From the NCBI GenBank assembly GCA_002439805.1, contig DJPQ01000064.1:2502-30236 (forward strand): 27,735 bases of DNA, read 5' to 3'. The first letter of the stretch is position 1. The number at the start of each line of letters is the position of its first letter. The DNA comes from Bacteroidales bacterium UBA6408. GTDB taxonomy: Bacteria > Bacteroidota > Bacteroidia > Bacteroidales > UBA932. This document shows, piece after piece, positions 7,773-15,521 of this stretch. Below the pieces are notes generated by a model, which did no database searches, was not told where the DNA came from, and worked only from the letters and a program-made list of their open reading frames with translations. The position numbers and the translations under genes were made by a program.

Positions 7773-9110
7773 TTATATAACTCCCTGCTCAAGCATCGCG
7801 CGGGCAACCTTCATGAAACCTGCAATGTTGGCACCCTTGACGTAGTTCACATATCCTGACGGCTCCGTCCCGTGCGCGACGCAGGTCTCGTGAATGCTGT
7901 GCATGATTTCACGCAACTTTGCATCCACCTCAGCGGCTGTCCATGAGATGTGCATCGCGTTCTGGGTCATCTCCAGACCGGAAGTCGTCACTCCTCCCGC
8001 ATTCACGGCCTTGCCCGGCGCGAACATGATGCCGGCATTCTGAAAGGCGGCGATTGCACCAGGTTGACACCCCATGTTGGAGACCTCAGCACAAAGCCTC
8101 ACTCCGTTTGCAATCAGTTCACGGGCATCATCTTCAGTCATCTCGTTCTGGAACGCGCACGGCATCGCGATGTCGCACTTCACGCTCCATGCCTTCTTTT
8201 CCGGAGTGAAGACCGTGCCCGGGAACTTATGAGCGAACGGTTCCACCACATTATTGTTGGACGCGCGAAGTTCAAGCATATAGGAAATCTGCTCCGGTGT
8301 CATTCCCTCAGGAATCTCAACGATGCCATCGGGGCCGGAGATTGCGACCACCTTCGCGCCAAGTTCAACAGCCTTCTTCGCCGTTCCCCAGGCGACGTTT
8401 CCGAAACCCGAGACAGCGACACGCATCCCCCTCAGGTCAAGCCCCTCACGACGGAGCATATCCTGCACGAAATAGACGGCGCCGTAGCCGGTGGCCTCCG
8501 GGCGGATAAGCGAGCCGCCCCATGTCATGCCCTTGCCGGTCAGCACGCCCGTATGCTCCCTCGCGAGCTTCTTGTACATTCCGAACAGGTAGCCTATCTC
8601 GCGCCCTCCCACGCCCACGTCTCCGGCAGGGACATCAGTGTCCGGGCCTATGTTGCGCCACAGTTCAAGCATGAAGGCCTGGCAGAAGCGCATTATCTCC
8701 GCGTCGGACTTGCCCTTGGGGTCAAAGTCGGAGCCGCCCTTTCCTCCGCCCATAGGAAGAGTCGTGAGCGCATTCTTGAATGTCTGTTCAAAACCGAGGA
8801 ACTTCAACATGGAGACATTGACCGCAGGGTGGAAGCGCAGCCCGCCCTTGTAGGGACCGATGGCGCAATTGAACTGCACCCTGTAGCCGGTGTTCACCCG
8901 AATCTCTCCCCTGTCATCCACCCATGTCACCTTGAAGGTGAAAATCCTGTCAGGCTCGACAAGCCTCTCGACAATCCGCGCCGCCTCGAATTCCGGATGT
9001 TCGTTGTAGGTCTCCTCAATGGTCTCCAGAACCTCCCGCACCGCCTGCAAGTATTCCCTCTGTTCCCCGTACTTCGCCTCCAGCGAGGCCATAATCCTTT
9101 CAGTCCTCAT
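7773..9110 (-). CDS. gdhA: Glutamate dehydrogenase, hexameric type
   Basis: A 445-residue enzyme interconverting 2-oxoglutarate plus ammonia and glutamate, the typical length of the bacterial small hexameric class, which mostly uses NADP(H). Landmarks are GPYKGGLRFHP (about 85-95, substrate binding), LPMGGGKGGSDFDPKG (about 118-133, catalytic lysine K124), PAGDVGVGGREIGY with the catalytic aspartate, and the dinucleotide-binding VSGFGNVAWG near 232. The C-terminal half includes NAGGVTTSGLEM. An alternative start at the second ATG (residue 7) cannot be excluded. The gene stands alone; its leader contains a long hairpin followed by a T run, a possible site of control by nitrogen supply. Confidence 0.95.
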   Translation of the reverse strand: MRTERIMASLEAKYGEQREYLQAVREVLETIEETYNEHPEFEAARIVERLVEPDRIFTFKVTWVDDRGEIRVNTGYRVQFNCAIGPYKGGLRFHPAVNVSMLKFLGFEQTFKNALTTLPMGGGKGGSDFDPKGKSDAEIMRFCQAFMLELWRNIGPDTDVPAGDVGVGGREIGYLFGMYKKLAREHTGVLTGKGMTWGGSLIRPEATGYGAVYFVQDMLRREGLDLRGMRVAVSGFGNVAWGTAKKAVELGAKVVAISGPDGIVEIPEGMTPEQISYMLELRASNNNVVEPFAHKFPGTVFTPEKKAWSVKCDIAMPCAFQNEMTEDDARELIANGVRLCAEVSNMGCQPGAIAAFQNAGIMFAPGKAVNAGGVTTSGLEMTQNAMHISWTAAEVDAKLREIMHSIHETCVAHGTEPSGYVNYVKGANIAGFMKVARAMLEQGVI

Positions 9111-9136
9111 GTTTCAGTGTTTTGTGGTTATTATTG

Positions 9137-9175
9137 CAAAAAGGACCTTGTGAACAAAAAATTCACAAAGTCCTT
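9137..9175 (-). terminator. Terminator-like hairpin just upstream of gdhA
   Basis: Arms 9141-9154 and 9162-9175 pair over 14 bases with one mismatch and a 7-base loop. On the minus strand the hairpin runs into TTTTTG, the form of an intrinsic terminator. It ends about 27 bases before the gdhA start, so it either ends ompH read-through or acts as a gdhA attenuator. In the plus direction no T tract follows. Confidence 0.6.
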
Positions 9176-9298
9176 CAATTCATATATTTCAGAAGCCCGT
9201 CATAACAAAGCCCCATCAATATTTATCTCATATTATTCAGAAAAATCACAGCAGTACTCAATCTCCCGAGATGTAAAAATGTCATAAGTGGTGCGATT

Positions 9299-9387
9299 GC
9301 AAGGCGTGCAAGAAGATTAAACCGCAGCAACCTGTCGGTTGAGAGGATTTAATCTGTCGCAGCACAACGCAGCAAGCGTACCGCTTA
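9299..9387 (-). repeat. Structured intergenic element, copy A (after ompH)
   Basis: This element lies directly downstream of the ompH stop and resembles 24779-24861 downstream of the perR-like gene. In the sense of the preceding gene it holds, in order: a small hairpin AAGCG/CGCTT (9374-9386), CGTTG, an outer stem (GGATTTAATCT 9345-9355 with AGATTAAACC 9314-9323, one bulge), an inner hairpin CAACC-4-GGTTG (9328-9341) and the tail TGCACGCCTTGC. The intergenic gap 9111-9401 contains this element, the gdhA leader hairpin and no open reading frame I would defend. Confidence 0.6.
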
Positions 9388-9401
9388 GGACGTTTTTACT
9401 T

Positions 9402-9971
9402 TTACTGCTGCTGAACAGCTGCGGCCTTCGCCTGCAGCTCCTCCTGCAGCGAAGCCAGCGTGCGTCCCTCAGGAATGCCGAGAATCACGCGAAGCTCCGG
9501 AGTGAGGTCGATGCTCTGGGCCGGATCCACATAAAGTACGGAGTTCACGTCGAACACATAGGCGAGCTTCTTGTCCTTCGCAATCGTCTTAATTGCCTCG
9601 TTCACCTTCTGGTAAATCGGGGCCTGAAGGTTCTGCTGCATCTGCTGAAGTTCCTGACCGATGGACTGCTCGAATTCCTGAAGTCGGGTGTAGATGTCCT
9701 GAAGTTCCTTCTCCTTTGAAGCCTTTATCGCCGGAGTCCATGAAGCCTGCTTCTGCTGGAAGGTGGCATTCTTTGACTGGAACTCCTCCATCATCGCGCC
9801 ATATGTCTCGTTGGCTTCCTTCTGGGCCTCGTCAAGGCGAGTTCTGACTGTGTCCATCGCCGGCATAAGCTGAATCAGTTCAGTGGTGTTGACATGCCCC
9901 GTGGTTACGTCCTGGGCAAATGCAGCCGTTGCGAAAAGCGAGGCGACTGCCACAAAAAGAATTTTTTTCAT
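9402..9971 (-). CDS. OmpH/Skp-family periplasmic chaperone
   Basis: A 189-residue exported protein. Residues 1-19 (MKKILFVAVASLFATAAFA, then Q) form a signal peptide, followed by a short beta segment (GHVNTTELIQLMP) and a long, Gln/Glu/Lys-rich helical middle, as in the tentacles of Skp. The C-terminal part (LAYVFDVNSVLYVDPAQSIDLTPEL) completes the body domain. Skp proteins hold unfolded outer-membrane proteins in the periplasm. It follows bamA on the same strand after 116 bases, the common Bacteroidetes arrangement, which supports a role in outer-membrane protein delivery to BamA. Another Skp-like protein is encoded at 15522-16142. A structured repeat begins just after its stop. Confidence 0.88.
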   Translation of the reverse strand: MKKILFVAVASLFATAAFAQDVTTGHVNTTELIQLMPAMDTVRTRLDEAQKEANETYGAMMEEFQSKNATFQQKQASWTPAIKASKEKELQDIYTRLQEFEQSIGQELQQMQQNLQAPIYQKVNEAIKTIAKDKKLAYVFDVNSVLYVDPAQSIDLTPELRVILGIPEGRTLASLQEELQAKAAAVQQQ

Positions 9972-10087
9972 CGTATAAACTGTTTTATATTTTTCACTTA
10001 CAAATATTCATTCATCCGTGTCCCCTCCCGGACATCGACAAACCCCGGCGCAGCAATGCTAAACCTGTGCCACACATCCTCAAAGTC

Positions 10088-12673
10088 TTAGAACTGCTGT
10101 CCGATGACGAAATGGAACTGGCTCTTGCCGTTCACAGAGTCGTCGAATCCATATCCCCAGTCAACACCGAGCAGACCTATCATCGGGAGGAAAACCCTCA
10201 CGCCGACACCTGCCGAGCGCTTGATCTGGAACGGGTTGAAGTCACGAAGGTCGCTCCAGCAGTTACCGCCTTCGAGGAAGAGCAGGGCATAAATCGTCGA
10301 TTGCGGCTGGAGCACCACCGGATAGCGGAGCTCAACGGTGAACTTGTCATAGACGTTACCGGCGTAGTAGTTTCCGGAACTGTTGTACTGCGAGGTGCTC
10401 GTCGGGGTAAGAGAGTAGTTCTCGTAGCCTCGGAGAGAGATGATGTCGGAGCCGTATGTGTCGTAGCCGGACATTCCGTCGCCGCCGACGCGGAAGCCCT
10501 CGAACGGAGAATATCCCCACTTGCGGTTGTAGTAGCCGAGAAATCCGAACTGGGCACGGGTCATCAGGACGAGGTCGCCGATCAGCTTCGTATAAACGGC
10601 GCCCTTGAACTGCCACTTGTGGTACTCAATCCACTTATAGCGGGTCTCCGAAGACTGGAGGTTGTAGTCAATGTCCTTGGGATTCTTTATGGTAGGCTTG
10701 CCGTTCGCGTCCAGAACTCCATAGTCTTTCTTTCTGAGGAGAGAGTAAGGAGGCGTCAGCTGGAGCGAAACCGAGAAGTCCGAACCCTGACGCGGATAAA
10801 TCTGCTGGTCAGTGGAGTTGCGGGAGAGGCTTACCATGTAGCTCAGGTTGTGCGAGACGCCGGTGTTGAACAGGAAGTTGTACTGCCAGTCCTGAAGCCG
10901 GTACGTCTGCCAGCTCAGCTGGTTGTAGAGCACGAAGTAGTTGTCAGGCCATTTCAGGCGTGTTCCGATTCCGGCCGCGAATCCATAGACCTCCATGTAC
11001 TGGTCGTTGTTCAGGATGTTGAACGCGAGGTAGGAGTTGGTCTGGCGCGTGTAGTAGAGCGAGAGGTTCAGCGACGTCGGCTTCTTGCCGAACAGCCACG
11101 GCTCGGAAAAGCTTGCCGATAGGGAGGTATAGTAGGTACCGTTGGTCTGGAATCTGAACGCAAGGTTCTGCGCGTCTCCGAGCGGGACCGGTCTCCACGC
11201 CGTCTTGTCGAAGAAGCGGTGCGTAGAGAAATTGTTGAAGCTTACGCCGACGGTGGCGACGAATGTATTGCCGCCCCATCCTCCCGAGAGTTCAAGCTGG
11301 CTTGAAGGCTTCTCGGTCACATTATAGACGACATCGACGGTGTTGTTGTTCTGATTCGGAATTATGGAATATCCCTTGTTCGGATCCGCGATGGCCTCGG
11401 GGTCGAACTGTCCCATGGACGCGATTTCACGGATGGAGCGCTCGAAGTCGGACTGGCTGAAGAGGTAGCCCGGGCGCGTGAACACCTGACGGCGCACGAC
11501 CTTCTCGTTGGTGAGGTCGTTTCCGTTGATTATGATGTTGTTCAGGGTCGCCTGCTTGCCCTCCACCACGCGCATCTCCACATCGACGGAGTCCCCCACG
11601 ACGTTAAGCTCGACAGGCTGGAGGTTGAAGAAGAGGTAGCCGTTGTCCCTGTAGAGCTTGGACACGTCATACTCATTCTGCTTTCCACCGCCGAAAAGTC
11701 GCTTTTCCATAGTCACGACGTCATATACGTCGCCCTTCTTTATCTGAAGAATCTCGTTCAGGGTCTCTGCCGGATAGACTGAGTTTCCCGTCCATGTGAT
11801 GTTGCGGAAATAATATTTCTTTCCCTGGTCAATCTTGAAGTCAATCTCAAGCTTGCCCGGCTCGACGAAATAGACAGTGTCGCTGAGAATCCTCGCGTCG
11901 CGGTAGCCCGCCTCATTGAAGGCCTCGATGAGCCCCTTCTTGTCGTTCTTGAACTCGGTCTCGTTGAACTTCTTGGACTTGAAGAAGTTCTGAAGCCTCT
12001 TGTCCCTGGTCTTCTTCATGGACTTGACGAGCTTCGACTCCTTAACGTCATAAGGCCCGCCGAAGTCTATCTTCTTGATTCTCACCTTCTCGTTCCTGCT
12101 TATGGCGAAGTTCACGCGGATTGCGCCCTTCACGAGAGTGTCGCGCCGGGTCTGGATATCGACCGAGGCGTTGTTGTAGCCCTTTTCCTCATAGAAGCGT
12201 CTGATGATGTCGGTAGAGGTCTTGGCGACATAGTCCGAGAACACGCCTCCCGGCTTGAGGTTGAGCCTTTCCTTGAGGTCTTTCTGGTCGCCGCTCTTGA
12301 TGCCTGAGAAGGTCCACTTGGAAACCCTCGGGCGCTCGGCGACGGTAATCTTGAAGAAGGCCGTGTCGCGGGTGGCGTTGAGCGAGTCGATGGCCACCGC
12401 CACGTCCTCGAAATAGCGTCTGTGCCACATCTTGTCGATGAGCAGCGAGAAGAAATCGCTCGGCACTGTCACCTCCATTCCCTCACGCAGACCGCTGAGC
12501 TGGATAATCTGGTCCCTGTTCACATAATTGTTGCCCTCGACGGACACTCCGCCCACGACATATTTCTGAGGATTGCCGTAATCCACAGTAGGTCCGGACT
12601 GCGCCCGTGCAACCGCCCCCGCAAGGAGAAGCAGAACTGCCGCGCAGAACAGGAATCTGAATCTAATCGCCAT
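10088..12673 (-). CDS. bamA: Outer-membrane protein assembly factor BamA
   Basis: An 861-residue Omp85-family protein: signal peptide at about 1-24 (hydrophobic core CAAVLLLLAGAVARA), then a series of POTRA domains to about residue 450 (first one starting YVVGGVSVEGNNYVNRDQI) and a C-terminal 16-strand beta-barrel. The barrel shows LRGY at 747-750, matching the conserved (V/I)RG(F/Y) of loop 6, and ends in the aromatic C-terminus FVIGQQF expected of an outer-membrane barrel. It folds and inserts outer-membrane proteins together with BamD (also in this window) and Skp-like chaperones. It lies between uppS (81-base gap) and ompH and has a good promoter of its own at the end of uppS. Confidence 0.95.
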   Translation of the reverse strand: MAIRFRFLFCAAVLLLLAGAVARAQSGPTVDYGNPQKYVVGGVSVEGNNYVNRDQIIQLSGLREGMEVTVPSDFFSLLIDKMWHRRYFEDVAVAIDSLNATRDTAFFKITVAERPRVSKWTFSGIKSGDQKDLKERLNLKPGGVFSDYVAKTSTDIIRRFYEEKGYNNASVDIQTRRDTLVKGAIRVNFAISRNEKVRIKKIDFGGPYDVKESKLVKSMKKTRDKRLQNFFKSKKFNETEFKNDKKGLIEAFNEAGYRDARILSDTVYFVEPGKLEIDFKIDQGKKYYFRNITWTGNSVYPAETLNEILQIKKGDVYDVVTMEKRLFGGGKQNEYDVSKLYRDNGYLFFNLQPVELNVVGDSVDVEMRVVEGKQATLNNIIINGNDLTNEKVVRRQVFTRPGYLFSQSDFERSIREIASMGQFDPEAIADPNKGYSIIPNQNNNTVDVVYNVTEKPSSQLELSGGWGGNTFVATVGVSFNNFSTHRFFDKTAWRPVPLGDAQNLAFRFQTNGTYYTSLSASFSEPWLFGKKPTSLNLSLYYTRQTNSYLAFNILNNDQYMEVYGFAAGIGTRLKWPDNYFVLYNQLSWQTYRLQDWQYNFLFNTGVSHNLSYMVSLSRNSTDQQIYPRQGSDFSVSLQLTPPYSLLRKKDYGVLDANGKPTIKNPKDIDYNLQSSETRYKWIEYHKWQFKGAVYTKLIGDLVLMTRAQFGFLGYYNRKWGYSPFEGFRVGGDGMSGYDTYGSDIISLRGYENYSLTPTSTSQYNSSGNYYAGNVYDKFTVELRYPVVLQPQSTIYALLFLEGGNCWSDLRDFNPFQIKRSAGVGVRVFLPMIGLLGVDWGYGFDDSVNGKSQFHFVIGQQF

Positions 12674-12707
12674 CTATCTTCAAACCTTAGTATTTCGTCA
12701 TTCTATG

Positions 12708-12732
12708 ATGTGCCGTCTCATACGCGGCACAT
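12708..12732. repeat. Perfect 8-bp inverted repeat in the bamA leader
   Basis: ATGTGCCG (12708-12715) and CGGCACAT (12725-12732) with a 9-base loop. It lies just downstream of the bamA promoter -7 box, at or just after the expected start of transcription, so it could be an operator or a 5' mRNA hairpin. No T tract follows, so it is not a terminator. Confidence 0.5.
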
Positions 12733-12740
12733 ACAACCTG

Positions 12741-12772
12741 CAAATATATGCAATTTATTTCACTTTGCCATA
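12741..12772 (-). promoter_or_regulatory. bamA promoter
   Basis: On the minus strand TATG (12769-12772), 20 bases, then TATATTTG (12741-12748), a full match to TAnnTTTG with a 3/4 match at -33. It overlaps the end of uppS and would let bamA and ompH be expressed apart from nadK and uppS. Confidence 0.55.
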
Positions 12773-13477
12773 CCGACGGTCACGTTTCGCATAGATTTCC
12801 AGCGCCTCGCGGAACTCCTTCTTGCGGAAGTCCGGCCAGAGAGTGTCGGTGAAAATGAATTCGGAATATGCCGCCTGCCACAGAAGGTAGTTGCTCAGCC
12901 GCGTCTCCCCGGAAGTGCGGATGATGAGGTCCGGATCCGGTATGCCGGCGGTCACGAGATAGGAGTCGAAATATGACATCTCAGCATTCTTCAGCCGCTC
13001 AAGGGCTTCCGGCGACTCTGCCGCCTCAAGCGCCATGCGCCTTGCCGCCTGAAATATGTCCCATTTTCCCGAATAGCTCATAAACAGGATAAGAGTGAGC
13101 TTATCTCCCGCCGCCGTCTTGGCCATGCAATCGTCAATCGTCGCGTTAAGTTCATCAGAAAGACGCGAGCGATGCCCGAGCACGACGAAGCGCACCCCGT
13201 TCTTGAGAAACGTCGGCAGTTCGTTCGCCATGCAGCGCGCCATCAGCGACATAAGCCCGGAGACCTCCTCCTCGGGACGGTTCCAGTTTTCCTCCGAAAA
13301 GGCATAGAGCGAGAGATATTTCACACCCGCCTCAACGCAGGCCTCGGTGCAGGCGCGCACGGACTCGACGCCCTCGAAATGGCCGTATATCCGTTCCTTC
13401 CCCCGAGACTTCGCCCAGCGGCCGTTGCCGTCCATGATGATGGACACGTGAACAGGGACGTTCCCTTTGTTTTCCAT
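12755..13477 (-). CDS. uppS: Isoprenyl transferase (undecaprenyl diphosphate synthase)
   Basis: A 240-residue cis-prenyltransferase that extends farnesyl diphosphate with isopentenyl diphosphate to the C55 carrier lipid used for peptidoglycan and surface glycans. IIMDGNGRWAK (13-23) holds the catalytic Asp16; FSEENWNRPEEEV and the C-terminal TSGETRLSNYLLWQAAYSE segment are the other family signatures, and the next residues TDTLWPDF complete the pattern. The start at 13477 (MENKGNVPVH) is preferred because it follows the nadK stop by 10 bases; the longer frame from 13537 would overlap nadK. The order nadK-uppS-bamA-ompH is common in Bacteroidetes. Confidence 0.94.
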   Translation of the reverse strand: MENKGNVPVHVSIIMDGNGRWAKSRGKERIYGHFEGVESVRACTEACVEAGVKYLSLYAFSEENWNRPEEEVSGLMSLMARCMANELPTFLKNGVRFVVLGHRSRLSDELNATIDDCMAKTAAGDKLTLILFMSYSGKWDIFQAARRMALEAAESPEALERLKNAEMSYFDSYLVTAGIPDPDLIIRTSGETRLSNYLLWQAAYSEFIFTDTLWPDFRKKEFREALEIYAKRDRRYGKVK

Positions 13478-13487
13478 ATCGCAATAT

Positions 13488-14372
13488 TTAATGATTTCTG
13501 ACGTCCTCGCCCCAATAGAGCCTGCTCGTAAGAGCATTTATGAAGCCGGAATCGCGAAGCCTCGCCCGTTTTAGCGAAAACTGTGCCACCTCCACACGGA
13601 CGCGGGAATCCCCCGTCATCACGAAATTCATGTTGTCCGCCGAAAGGACAAGCTCCGGATCCCTCGAACGGAAGCGAAGCTCCACAGTCGTTGACTCCGG
13701 GATTATGAGCGGTCGGACATTGAGATTGTGCGGAGATATCGGAGTGACAAGCAGAACCCCCGAGTCGGGAAATGCAATCGGTCCGCCCGCGCTGAGGGAA
13801 TATGCCGTGGAGCCGAGTCCTGTAGCTACGATGAGTCCGTCGGCCCAGTAGGTCGGCAGCTGGTTTCCGTTTATGGAGGCATCCACCCCGAGCATCGCGG
13901 GCCCGAGCCGGTGTACGGTTATCTCGTTCAGAGCAAGAAAGTCGGCCTTGGGCTGTCCGTCCGCAGAGAGAACCTCCGCGGAGAGAACCGGATTGTCCTC
14001 AATCCGGTAGTCTCCGTCAATGATGGCTTCGGCAACATCCTCAGGTCTGTTTTCCGAAAGGAAGCCGAGTCTTCCCATGTTTGCCCCCAGCACAGGTATT
14101 CCGAGCGGAGCTGCCAGTCTTGCCGCCGAGAGGAATGTGCCGTCGCCGCCGAGGCTCACGATGAGCGATGACGCTCCGAGAATATCCCGCATTTCGTCAC
14201 CCGGCGCCATGCCGCCGTCACTCAAGCCGGCCGGGCCAGCCTCCGTTCCTTCGTTCCGATCCCCCAACCGCACGGCACGGGCTTCAATCCCGACATTCTC
14301 CAGCCGCCCTTCGAGAGCTCTGAAAGAGTCAGTTCCGAGAAGTTCCGGATTTCTGTAAAAAATTGCAATCAT
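13488..14372 (-). CDS. nadK: NAD kinase
   Basis: A 294-residue cytosolic enzyme that phosphorylates NAD to NADP. It shows the diagnostic VSLGGDGTFLSA (the GGDGT motif), LNEITVHR (the NE motif), and YWADGLIVATGLGSTAYSLS with the following AGGP, the conserved C-terminal substrate-binding region. I chose ATG 14372 (MIAIFYRN), which begins on the first beta strand as in homologues; ATG 14396 adds eight residues (MKAADVDF) and cannot be excluded. It is the first gene of the minus-strand block and is divergent from pdxJ. A stretch of about 25 residues after position 40 (RNEGTEAGPAGLSDGG) is rich in Gly/Glu/Ala and looks like a flexible insertion. Confidence 0.93.
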   Translation of the reverse strand: MIAIFYRNPELLGTDSFRALEGRLENVGIEARAVRLGDRNEGTEAGPAGLSDGGMAPGDEMRDILGASSLIVSLGGDGTFLSAARLAAPLGIPVLGANMGRLGFLSENRPEDVAEAIIDGDYRIEDNPVLSAEVLSADGQPKADFLALNEITVHRLGPAMLGVDASINGNQLPTYWADGLIVATGLGSTAYSLSAGGPIAFPDSGVLLVTPISPHNLNVRPLIIPESTTVELRFRSRDPELVLSADNMNFVMTGDSRVRVEVAQFSLKRARLRDSGFINALTSRLYWGEDVRNH

Positions 14373-14410
14373 AAAGTCAACATCCGCCGCCTTCAAACGC
14401 AGGCGAACTG

Positions 14411-14418
14411 CAAAATTA
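14411..14418 (-). promoter_or_regulatory. -7 box before nadK
   Basis: TAATTTTG on the minus strand matches TAnnTTTG fully. No TTTG lies at the right distance; the nearest candidate is TGTT at 21 bases. The predicted start of transcription is close to the ATG at 14396, which favours translation from 14372. Confidence 0.4.
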
Positions 14419-14465
14419 GCAATTTATTAGCACGATTTGAACAATAATATATATTTTTGCACCCT

Positions 14466-14625
14466 GTTTTTGAAGAGGGAGCATACCGGGCGTATGTGAC
14501 CGCAGAAAAGACGAATACACCAAGCAGATTCATTTGTGCAGGATTTTTAAGGATAGATTCGTTTTTGAAGAGGGAGCATACCGGGCGTATGTGACCGATG
14601 AGAAAACGGATATATACCAAAAAGA
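14466..14625. repeat. Two copies of a 37-bp direct repeat with internal hairpin
   Basis: Copies at 14466-14502 and 14561-14597 are identical over 37 bp, start to start 95 bases. Each contains CATAC-CGGGC-GTATG, a small hairpin, preceded by GTTTTTGAAGAGGGAG and followed by TGACCG. Similarity continues for about 25 more bases after each copy (AGAAAAGACGAATACACCAA against AGAAAACGGATATATACCAA), so the full unit is about 62 bp. They fill most of the nadK/pdxJ intergenic region (14397-14646), which shows no other gene. Confidence 0.85.
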
Positions 14626-14646
14626 CAAACAATAAAGGCAAACAAT

Positions 14647-15360
14647 ATGACAAGATTGAGTGTAAATATAAACAAGTTCGCCACCCTGCGGAACGCCCGG
14701 GGCGGCAACACCCCCGACATCGAGAAGGCGGCGACAGACTGCGAAAGGTTCGGAGCCGAAGGAATCACGGTGCACCCGAGGCCTGACGAAAGGCATATAA
14801 GGTACGCGGACGTGCGCGCGATACGCCCGCTCGTAAGGACGGAGATGAACATAGAGGGCAATCCGATACCGTCGTTCGTCGCTCTCGTCAAGGAAGTGCG
14901 CCCGAACCAGGTCACGATGGTTCCGGACGCGGCGGATGCCATAACCTCCAACGCCGGATGGGACACGCTGGAAAACAAGGAGTTTCTCAAGAGGATGTGC
15001 TCGGAGTTCAAGGACTGCGGAATACGGACCTCGATCTTCGTGAATCCGGATCCAAGGATGGTCGAGGGCGCTGCGGAGTGCGGCGCCGACAGGGTTGAGC
15101 TCTACACTGCCGGATATGCCGAGATGTTCCCCCACTCCCCGGAGAAGGCCGTCGAAGCCTACCTGAAGGCTGCGGAGAAGGCCAGGGAATGCGGACTCGG
15201 GCTGAACGCGGGGCATGACCTGAACCTCGAGAACCTCAGATATTTCATAAGGACAATCCCCTGGACAGACGAGGTTTCGATAGGCCACGCCCTCATCTGC
15301 GACGCGATATATATGGGACTCGAAAACACGATAAAGGCATATCTGGACTGTCTGAGATAA
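14647..15360 (+). CDS. pdxJ: Pyridoxine 5'-phosphate synthase
   Basis: A 237-residue TIM-barrel enzyme that condenses 1-deoxyxylulose 5-phosphate with 3-amino-2-oxopropyl phosphate, the last ring-forming step of the DXP-dependent vitamin B6 pathway. Signatures are LSVNINKFATLRNARGG at the N-terminus, ITVHPRPDERHIRYAD, TEMNIEG, LNAGHDLNLENL and EVSIGHALICDAIYMGL at the C-terminus, which together carry the active-site histidines, glutamates and phosphate loop. Length is normal. It is divergent from nadK and stands alone; PLP made by this route is the cofactor of MetY in the same window, although that link is general. The upstream region contains a duplicated 37-bp element, and I could not find a clear promoter box. 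Confidence 0.95.
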   Translation: MTRLSVNINKFATLRNARGGNTPDIEKAATDCERFGAEGITVHPRPDERHIRYADVRAIRPLVRTEMNIEGNPIPSFVALVKEVRPNQVTMVPDAADAITSNAGWDTLENKEFLKRMCSEFKDCGIRTSIFVNPDPRMVEGAAECGADRVELYTAGYAEMFPHSPEKAVEAYLKAAEKARECGLGLNAGHDLNLENLRYFIRTIPWTDEVSIGHALICDAIYMGLENTIKAYLDCLR

Positions 15361-15390
15361 TCCCGAATCACGGAAACGACGGATTCCGCG

Positions 15391-15417
15391 ACGAAAATTT
15401 GCGGTGAAAATTTGCGA
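15391..15417 (+). repeat. Short tandem repeat after pdxJ
   Basis: GAAAATTTGCG occurs twice within about 27 bases (ACGAAAATTTGCG then GTGAAAATTTGCG). It sits between pdxJ and the next promoter. It may be chance or a binding site; there is no other feature in the gap 15361-15521 besides the promoter candidate. Confidence 0.4.
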
Positions 15418-15428
15418 CGAACAAAGGT

Positions 15429-15456
15429 TTTGTATGAATATATTTTCATATATTTG
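15429..15456 (+). promoter_or_regulatory. Promoter candidate for the 15522 envelope operon
   Basis: TATATTTG (15449-15456) is a full -7 match. The nearest TTTG (15429-15432) is only 16 bases away, shorter than usual. A 6-bp inverted repeat TATGAA/TTCATA (15433-15450) lies between the two boxes. Confidence 0.4.
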
Positions 15457-15521
15457 TAAGTTGTTAGCGTTTTTCGGAGACACGGATTTTTATTGACAAA
15501 CAAAAATAAATTTACGCATAA

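Noticed and set aside
7950..9287. 445-codon plus-strand frame opposite gdhA
   Set aside because: Composition is typical of an antisense frame in GC-rich coding DNA; gdhA on the other strand has all catalytic motifs.
9920..11122. 400-codon plus-strand frame opposite bamA
   Set aside because: Val/Arg/Glu-rich shadow of the bamA barrel region with no recognisable domain.
14466..14597. Possible CRISPR array from two 37-bp repeats
   Set aside because: Only two copies, the gap is 58 bases and similarity continues past the repeat; no cas gene is near.
14530..15483. 317-codon minus-strand frame opposite pdxJ
   Set aside because: It spans pdxJ and the 37-bp repeat; pdxJ carries all family signatures.
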